A stretch of 64,000 bases of DNA from Euclidia mi (taxonomy: Eukaryota > Arthropoda > Insecta > Lepidoptera > Erebidae): the NCBI GenBank assembly GCA_944739405.2, contig OX123182.2:59213183-59277182 (forward strand), read 5' to 3'. Of this stretch, positions 55,813-64,000 are shown one piece after another. Within the stretch, counting starts at the first letter, position 1; every line of letters begins with the position of its first letter. The position numbers and the translations under genes were made by a program. The notes below the pieces were generated by a model. The model was not told the origin of the DNA. It worked only from the letters and a program-made list of their open reading frames with translations, and did no database searches.

Positions 55813-57506
55813 TAACATTCACGTATATGTATTTTACTTATTGCCGCTTAGTCACATGTCATTGAAATGATATCTTAAAAAATTTAACGTAGCTCAATTA
55901 TTATATAGATAACATTATTACCATTTTTTAATTTAAAATTTCATAAGATTTTTATATTGACTAATTTAGATAAAAGGCAAACTTTCTCACTACCCAAACG
56001 GTTCTTTTAAGATCGATGGTAATTGCAAAGAACAATGGCAGATCTCCATACATCAAAATTTCTGAAATTAAATTGAAGCGTACAGTAATAAAAAATATAT
56101 CAAAAAATTTGGCGTAAGTAACAGTCTATAAATGATTAATTTTTCACTCAGGAAAGGCGGGAAAAGAAGATATCAGTGTTTGAATTTTTACTTAAGAATG
56201 AACAATGTAGGTAAAAGGAAAGTTATAGTATGAAAGTTAAACAATGTAGGTAGGTAGAAGTATTTTGTAGCATCTGACTGTCACAGCCAAAGGCAAAAGC
56301 AGAGCTGCACATTTTAAATCGATTTTATGTGAAATCTATACAACATTAAAACGATGCGGTGTCGTTTTTATTTTATTTAAACGTTGTTTTGCTTCAAAAA
56401 TATTAGCTTATTGATATTATGTTGATGAAATATTAAATTATTGCAGTTTAAACCAAACCAACTCTATAAAAGTCGACCATAACGATTACTTATTTAATAA
56501 TCGATACGGCTATAGCACCTTCGTCTATTCCTGTCACACCATTGTCTATGGCAACAATCAAATAATAAAGTATTCGTTATCAGTTGGAATGCTTTTTATC
56601 ATCATAAAATACTCCATCTTTAAGGAGACAAAGTGAAAATATTAAAAATCGTAGAAAAAAAAAAACAATTTGTTATGTTCATATGAAATTTAAGGTCGCC
56701 ACAACAAACCCAGACCAAATTCTGCCATTGTTCTTTATGTCAAAAAATCAATGACCCAAAGGCTTAACACATGTAGATATAATTATAGAAGTGTATGAAG
56801 GTATCAATCAATATATCCCTTAGCACCTTATCTAATCCTGTAATCTGTCTATAGAGGCCCGCTCATTGGCAATTAAGGTTTGCTTCAATACGCTAATTTG
56901 ATTGGAGATTTGAGATTCAATGGCCAAATATTTTACTATTTTTGAGGTAAACGAGGAAGTAAAAGTGATTAATGAAATATGCTGCGTTACTGTATAAATA
57001 CAGGACATACAATTTATTTTTGAAACAAAATATTATGATCTGTTTATAATATGCTGAGAATGCTTTGACCTAGTTTCAGTTTGACCTAGTTTAAGATACC
57101 TATCCCTAAATATAACAAAAAAGTTATCTGAAAATTTGAAAGTGTATTTACACTGGTGAGGCGAGATGTGGATGCGGTGATTGAAATCACCTTGATAATA
57201 AAAGAGCGAAAGATGTGCATTACTATCCAATGGCCAGTAAGACGTTTGTACATTCGGTTTGCAAAGTAATAAATGCGCTACGATTTTAACAACTAATTTC
57301 AATATTCTTTAAATAAATATTTCAATTATTACAAAATCCAAATCCACCTTTTATACCGAAAATATGAGAGTGAATTAAAATGCTACTTAAAATTAAATTA
57401 AAATATATCTCGGATAGTCTATCTTTGTTTTGTCACGGGCGGTTTAAAACACTTGTATTCATCATAATAGTTTCTCACAAGTTAAAATAGCTTTCCCCCC
57501 CCTTTG
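55813..57506. other. AT-rich DNA without a supported gene
   Basis: The minus frame at 57033-57302 (HLLLCKPNVQTSYWPLDSNA) has no recognisable motif. No RNA genes or known repeats identified. Confidence 0.45.
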
Positions 57507-58105
57507 GAATCTCCACCTTGTCGTGATGTGGGGGCTTAGTAACCGTGGATTTGATTTTCACCCACGGTGAAGCTAAGCGGGATCCCGGGAGGGGACGCTC
57601 CACGTGGGCTTGCGTGAGGCCTGCGTAGGATGCGTCCATAGGTGCGGGTGCGGTGGACAGTTCTGTCTGTCCCTCGCAGTCGGGTGCGGTCGTGGGAGGA
57701 GAGGCGTGTCGGTGTTGCGTTGACGCGCGCCCTATCTTCCGTGACCAAATGGGGGCGCACCATCGTTGCGTCGCGGTGGGGCCGCAGAGGAAGAGGAGAT
57801 GCGGTGTTGCGTTGCCGTCCTCCCTATCCTCTGCGGCCGCTGGGTGTTTTGGCGGCGGAGCCCAACACCTTCATCCGCCGCCAAGGGGGTTTCGTTCGGG
57901 GCCCGCCTGACCATTTGGCGGGCCAATACCCGTCGCGGGGTAGTGAGGAATGCTTTGGTGAAACCCTACCCTCCGACACATGGGTACATGAGGAGCACGG
58001 GTTGGTTTTTAGTCAGTTAGAGTCTGACAGTCCCCTTCGTCCTTCCCCACCAGGGCGAAGGGACTCCATGAGGATTTTCCAACCAGACACCAAAAAAAAA
58101 AAGTC
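57507..58105 (+). mobile_element. GC-rich retroposon, copy 3
   Basis: Begins 'ggaatctccaccttgtcgtg' and ends 'ccaaccagacacc' plus an A11 tail, the clearest 3' end of the three copies. Opposite in orientation to the other two. I could not define the TSD. Confidence 0.85.
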
Positions 58106-58144
58106 CTCTAAATCTGTATGAGCGCCCATACAACTTAGAGGACT
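58102..58144. repeat. Imperfect short-loop hairpin
   Basis: 'agtcctctaaatctgtatg' pairs with 'catacaacttagaggact' around a short loop, with two or three mismatches. Directly follows the retroposon tail. Confidence 0.75.
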
Positions 58145-58680
58145 ATCTTAAATGGAGTCTACTATGTATGTATGGGGAAACCCTTAAATTTCCAACTTTT
58201 TTATTTTTTGTAATTTTTACTTTATTTGTGCTGTAAGACCCCGCTTATGGCCAAATATCGTGATTCTAGTTCAACGGGAACTACCATATAGGTTTTCGAC
58301 CAAAAACCTATAGGGTACTTACGGTTGACCTGGAATTGTCAATTTTGGTTAAAACCAAGGTCTTACAGCACAAGAAAAGGAAAATCAAAAAAGTTGAAAA
58401 TTAAGGTTAATTTTGGTGCTTCCAAGTTTTCGCAAAAATATATTTTGACATCTAATTTTGACCATATCTTTTTATCGGGTTGACCCAGGACCCTGATTTT
58501 TATATACCTAATAGGAACCATAGACCTCAGTATCTGGTATAAATTTCAATTTGCTAGGTCCACCCGTTCCTGAGAAAATCGGTGGTGACACACGGACAGA
58601 CAGACAGACGGACAAGAAAGTGATCTTAAAAGGGTTCCTTTTTGTACCTTGTGGGGTATGGAACCCTAAAAATGAAAATA
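58145..58680 (+). mobile_element. GGTTCCGT-type repeat with internal foldback
   Basis: Ends 'agggttcctttttgtacctt...ggaaccctaaaaa' like 22634-25164, and includes the hallmark 'cacacggacagacagacaga'. The first half folds back: 'ttgtgctgtaagacc' (58227) and 'ggtcttacagcacaa' (58350) face each other around 'aggttttcgaccaaaaacct'. Non-coding. Confidence 0.7.
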
Positions 58681-60744
58681 AACTAGAGAACATAAACCGA
58701 GTCACATCCAGATCAATTTTTCATAGACATTTACTTTTACGGCTTCTCCTGAACTAGCAATTTATCAAGCCCATGTGTTGCTGGGTTGTACAGCAAAAAA
58801 ATCACAAATTAGGTCTTCACGAAAAAAAACAAAGATGAACGTGATCTCGACCGAATACGTGACTCGAATGATATACACGGAAAATGTGAGTTTTATGATT
58901 TTTATACTGGCTTTTTCTACTCTTGCACTTCCGAATGGACCTGTGCTTTTGTTTTTTAATTTTGTACCGATACTACTTGCCGCTCGACAATATTTTGCAC
59001 GACTACGCGATTGTGCAATTCAAGTTTGTTGAATTTACCACACAATTTATGTCGCAAGATGCTTTTGAGAGTGTTTGCTTAGTGGCGAAGTTTTGATGAA
59101 ATATTTTTCTATTGCTCGATGTTGATTTATAGAAGAACAATGGTGTTATTTTTTGTTGTTTGATTTTTATGATTGTTACTATATTGTTTTCAACTTGTTT
59201 TCAACAAATATTTTAGAAATAAAATCCAAATGCAAAAATAATCCTAATTATTTTTTATCTTATTACGATTATTACTGCAAACTACTACTACTAACTACTA
59301 TTACTGCTAAGCTAAAGGAACAGTCCTTTTACCTTTGCAGATCAAAAATATAGGTCTCCCTCTCATTGGTCATGAACGTTCCTCGAGCGTACGCTTGGCG
59401 TTCGTTTTGCGTGTATAAGAAACACTACATATGTATACATAGAAGTATATATCTTTTATTAAATACACCATACTACGATTTACACTTTGGAACTTAAGAT
59501 ACTTATTTAAAAGGGAGGTAGTTCTTAATAAAATATAGTTCATAGGATTTAAAGACTTTAAATAATCAATTAGCCTGAAATGAAACATATCGTGTCAAAT
59601 TATACCTTAAGTAGACTTATTCATAGAAAACAATAGTTACGGCACATAATATTAGAGTATATTATATACGTTACATGAGTTCAGGTTTCAATTAAAAGTA
59701 TTATTACTGTATAAATGTATTATTACTGTATACTTATCTCCAGTATTACAGCTGGACCGTGTGGAGTGTAAAGTCCTGTGGTCGCCCAACAAAATGTGTC
59801 AGCAGTTTGGTAAGCCATCGATCGAGTCATCGTTGTAGAGCTTGCGATTAAGAGTGAGCGCGTGTGCAAAGAATGTACAATATATACGTATGTAATATAT
59901 TTGTAATATATAGCTAAAATATAAGCTAAAACTGTAAATATATAAATGCTATAAAAATCTATAAAACAGAATGTACAGAAGGTTTGATAGCCCAAACTAC
60001 AGTAGAAAGCATAATGTAAGGTCACGACATAAAACTTGTTAATGTAGCTTATCTCAATATAAATCTAGTTCGTCTTCTATAAAGTGCCAATACTGTGAAA
60101 GGGCAAACGCAAAACTGGGCGAGGCTGGCAAAATAAATTGGTTTTATTGGTGGATGTTTTTGTCACATGTCATTCAGCTGCCTTGCACAATTCTGATGGA
60201 TTTTAATGCGGAAAATACACAAGTAAGATCTATAGCCTATAAAAATATATTATTTTAATGAAAAGCCCTGGGACAAATTTGAAGATGACACTAATGGTTC
60301 GTTAAAGAGGCATTCAAGTGATACCACCATAACTACTCAAGAAATTTATCAGTATAAGTCTTCTTATTTTATCGTATCGATTACTAAGCAGTCATGATTA
60401 AGTTGCATCGGTGTCGTGTTTCCCTCATGTCGAATTAATAGGATCCTATCATAAACTGATTTTTTCAAGAGGCATGTTGGATGTTCCGTAATAATATTTT
60501 GGAACAACGACTATATTATAACAACGAATATATTATATTCGTCATCAACAACATTCGCGATTATACGATCTAAAGATAAGCATGTGCTAACAGTCAGCGT
60601 GCTTATCTACTAGTAATAAAATTAAAAATGGGAGAAATGACACGAGCGTCCCACTCTTTAGTGCATAAATGGACAAGAAAAATAAATTGGATCTTTTTAA
60701 AATCAAAATTAATTTTATTTTTATCGAACTTTACACTAGAGTAC
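58681..60744. other. AT-rich DNA; one weak exon candidate
   Basis: At 59752-59809 the acceptor 'cttatctccagtattacag' and donor G|GTAAGC bracket 58 bp readable as LDRVECKVLWSPNKMCQQF. I do not recognise the peptide and found no partner exon. No other features. Confidence 0.3.
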
Positions 60745-60990
60745 ACGCGTGGGCTACGTCCGTCCTTCGTCCGTGTGGTGACGGATTAAGAATACGGAAT
60801 GTCACCACCCCATATCATCCCATGGGTGTCGTAAGAGCCGGCAGAGGGAGCATATTATGCAGAGAACAGCACTGTAAGAGAAGGAAAACTTGATACAAAC
60901 CCTATACCAACCCGTTTGGCCAGCGTGGTATAGTAGGCCAATTCCTCCTTTCAAAGGAGAGGCCTAGTCCAGCAGTGGACTGTTAAAGGC
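60745..60990 (+). mobile_element. RTE-type 3' end, copy 2
   Basis: 'cgtgtggtgacggattaaga', 'atcccatgggtgtcgtaaga' through 'agtggactgttaaaggctga' and a (TGA)n end; inverted relative to 44395-44640, 16.1 kb away. Confidence 0.8.
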
Positions 60991-63500
60991 TGATGATGAT
61001 GTGGGCTACGTATGTAGCCCATGGTGTAATATTGTCTTATGAAGAAGTCGACGTCGAAGAGAAGTAAACAACACTCACATATAATGGTCCATGATGTCAA
61101 AATATTGAGTGCCGAATGATATAGCTCGTCCAATGAATGGACGTGCCGTGCTGCCGAGGTACCGCAAAGGAACAGTTAATAAGACCGCGATCCTCACCAC
61201 GGTTAGTAGTTCTACGTGTAGACGACATAGGTACTTATGTTACCAATAGAGTCCTGTGTCAAAATCTAGTAAACACACTAGTCACGCAGTAAACGTGTTT
61301 AGCCTACAAAGGATTGCTCAAATCAATGTAAATCACAGTAGGTAAATTACTTATTTTCCACAATATAATCGAAACACAAACGCAACGTTCATACGAGAAA
61401 AAGCAAATTGACTGTTTTCAGCTTTCATGTCAAAATAACTGACGTTAGACCCAAAGAAATATAACCTTATTAAGTCATAGAAGTAACGCTAAAATAACAA
61501 CAGCGGTTCCTTTGATTGATACTTTCTTTCTAATGGCACATGCAGTATGATAGAAAGAGCTATCGTTAGGTTTTGCAGCACGCTCTTATAGCAGCCTTGT
61601 GGTAGCCAGACAGTAGACAAAACATAGAGTTAGGAAACCGAGTGTTGTTCGTAACAGTGATGATTTATCGATAAATATTTTTGGTCAAATGTCTAACTTT
61701 AGTATGTGTCGATATATTTAAGCCGCAGAAGTAAACAACTAAAATACTGAAATTTTAGTTTTTGCTGTCGACGCCTGACAGTGCTTTGCAAAGACTTGCC
61801 AGACAGACAGTACTAAAAAAATTCACGTGTTTAATTGTTCGTTGTAGCCATAAAATCTATTGACAAAAAGTATTCATAAACTAATATGCGTTGCGATGCG
61901 ATGCTAAGAAACTGTCGCTTAGATTATGTATTGTACGAATTATACCAGATTTGCTAATGCGGCAGGCTTTGGCAATTTGTTTGCGTCGCATCATATTACG
62001 TTGCTTGCTATCGCTTACGTTGGACACTGCTCGATTTTTTTAGAGTTGTAGGTAATCCGATTTGTGATCCGCCAGCACAAATGATTCGCCTTTATGTACC
62101 TATTAGTACAACAGTGAATTAAATATTCTTATAATGATATGATAATGATAAATATTATTTATAGAAAATATTTCACCACCTGTTTCAAAATATCAAAAGG
62201 TTTTGGTGTTATTTTGGTTATTAGAACTTTCATTCAGCTACACTGTTTGCACTATACCTGTCATTTTTCCCTATTTAAAGAAGTTTGCAAGAAACTGTAA
62301 GCATTTGCCGAAATATGCAAAATGAGTTTTAAATACGAAATGGCAAATGGCGATGTTACTTATTTCCGAATAATCCAAATACTTATATTTTAGAACTAAA
62401 AATCCTCATTTTGCTTTAACATCAAATTAATATATATAAAATTATAAAATATAAGAACATTTTCCATATATGAATGGTTTAGAAGCAAACGTGCCACAAA
62501 ATAGCCCAGTTTTGGTCATTCTCCTTTAATTTATAAATAAATTTATAAATTTTCTGATTGTTACCGCTGCTCACTGACACTAACTTTCCTTTATATTTTA
62601 TTTGGCCAGTGGCGGCAGACGGCTCCCAATTGGTCAGCCGGGAAGCGTTGGGTTGCCAGTGAGCAGACATAATAATCTCAATGCTATTTGTTTAAATTAT
62701 TTGCTTTCCTGTTTTATTTTATGTTTTGTTTTTATTTTATTTTATTATTTAGTTTCTTTTTCTACTGTTTTTTTTATATATATATTTTTACCTTTTTTTG
62801 TCAAACATTTTTAGTGTGTGCCATTTGTGGCAAAATAAGTATTTCATTTCATTTTTGTCATTTTATTAATTAATACGGTCCTGTAGCAACATAGTGTTTA
62901 CAAAAATCTATCGATTATTCGTCCAACTTCATGCCTTGAAGAACACGTAAAGCTTTCAATCTTGGCTCACATAAATGACTATAACAGTTGCTACGGATAG
63001 TCAGTGGTCTTAAATATCAAACCATATAATATGACTACCATTTTTGTTGGGTAGATCATATGAGAGTTGCTCAATGGAAAAATAATTTTTATTTTATTTT
63101 ACTTTATTTGGGAAAAAATACTATATTACAATATATATGCTTAAGGAAGTACATTTTCTTGTGAATTACTTATCGTAATAACTGCGACATTTTCCACAGA
63201 TTACTTTTAAACATTGCTGTTCTAAACGTATTACAAACAAATAAGCTATCAGTTTTATTTGCAAACAAACATAATTGGGTACTTTAATATTGCAAGTTAC
63301 TTGCTAATTAATTTGTTTGATTTTAATCTTAGTTCGAATAATAATATTATTTCCTCCAAAAGTCTAGGATGCAACCTGAATAACGAGGATGATGATGACA
63401 CATGATCTATATCGCAGTTCTAGAAAACATCAAGCATCTAAGAAAATCCAATAAAATCGATGATCAAGTTCCAGGTGATTCCAAGTGAAATGCTGTTGCT
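60991..63500. other. AT-rich DNA, no supported gene
   Basis: Contains a T-rich tract at about 62695-62800 and an RTE-like scrap 'aggatgatgatgacac' near 63386-63402. Nothing else recognised. Confidence 0.45.
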
Positions 63501-63521
63501 GCTTCACGCCTGTGTCTTGCA

Positions 63522-63617
63522 GGAGTTGTATTTATGTTTCATTGGCTGATCCGGCCTATATGTATTCTCCAATTAGGAAAACTATATTATTTAATTGGCC
63601 AGTCTCACCACCCTCCG
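63522..63617 (+). other. Weak exon candidate
   Basis: Acceptor-like 'cacgcctgtgtcttgcag' and donor TCC|GTAAGG bracket about 96 bp, open in one frame as SCIYVSLADPAYMYSPIRKT then ILFNWPVSPPS. Not recognised; no partner exon visible before the window ends. Confidence 0.25.
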
Positions 63618-64000
63618 TAAGGCTGCGAATAAACGATTTCGCAGAAAACATCACAATTGATGTTGTGCATCTTTTAATTGATTTAGATGATAAAATAATT
63701 CTACTATACTATTTGCGCTGTACCATAGTGCGGGTGGCAGTTTCAGTAACGTTTCATTTCTTTGTTGAAAGTTGACCTGATTTACAAATTATGACATAGT
63801 ATTTCAGCAGTACCACATTCATAATAAATTAAATCATTAATTACTGTAGTAAATTAAAGTAAACCCAACCAGAATGTTCTAGTCTACAAATAAAATGTAA
63901 TGGAAAGAACAATTAAGCAAAGTGTTATGCGTATAACGTAACGCCATAGACGTATTTAGTGATAGGATGTACTGCTACGATTCATAGTTGATGTTTTTTT

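Noticed and set aside
57536..58121. A 159-codon frame in retroposon copy 3
   Set aside because: Runs through the element into its poly-A tail. The same region in copies 1 and 2 is frameshifted relative to it.

Overview
The window reads as intergenic and intronic DNA of a moth or butterfly. It is AT-rich, has GT/AG-type introns and no operons, and is packed with repeats I recognise as lepidopteran: tRNA-headed SINEs, RTE-type tails ending in (GAT)n, the 'GGTTCCGT' repeat, and piggyBac and Transib DNA transposons. I assign it to Lepidoptera from repeat content, with good but not absolute confidence. Almost every long reading frame is transposon-derived. I find one convincing host-like gene and a few weak exon candidates.

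Layout. 1-11560: three diverged tandem copies of a roughly 4.5 kb segment, each with its own later insertions (a LINE in A, a SINE and a GGTTCCGT repeat in B, a SINE in C). 11561-20270: SINE pieces, a foldback, a second copy of the same LINE family and long empty AT-rich DNA. 20270-27190: one old LINE split by a TA-flanked TIR element (itself holding a SINE), a 2.5 kb GGTTCCGT element (itself holding a GC-rich retroposon) and a SINE. 27191-30810: a deleted piggyBac copy and SINEs. 30811-33757: a complete Transib transposon (RAG1-related transposase, perfect 37-bp TIRs, 5-bp TSD) at the centre of a 33-bp-arm palindrome. 34430-43690: three decayed LINEs (RTE-like, YADD-type and an R2-like element with a restriction-like endonuclease). 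44179-46347: a three-exon gene for a small secreted Lys/Glu-rich protein of unknown function. 48060-48885: a SINE split by the GC-rich retroposon. 49538-55634: a very young non-autonomous LTR element with two visually identical 808-bp LTRs and about 4.5 kb of non-coding interior carrying a perfect 12-bp minisatellite. 55635-64000: repeats and mostly featureless DNA.

The cross-cutting signal is a set of near-perfect inverted duplications with tiny loops: 19-5-19, 21-5-21, 33-5-33, 21-5-21 and 27-4-27 (arm-loop-arm), plus the 33-7-33 palindrome that hosts Transib. In two cases the surrounding element shows that one arm is a secondary addition. Either a local template-switch process or a library artefact could make these. 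The Transib insertion exactly at a hairpin tip fits what is known of RAG-type transposition preferring distorted or hairpin targets.

All identities come from reading the sequence. No database search was possible, and clade names for LINEs and SINEs are approximate.
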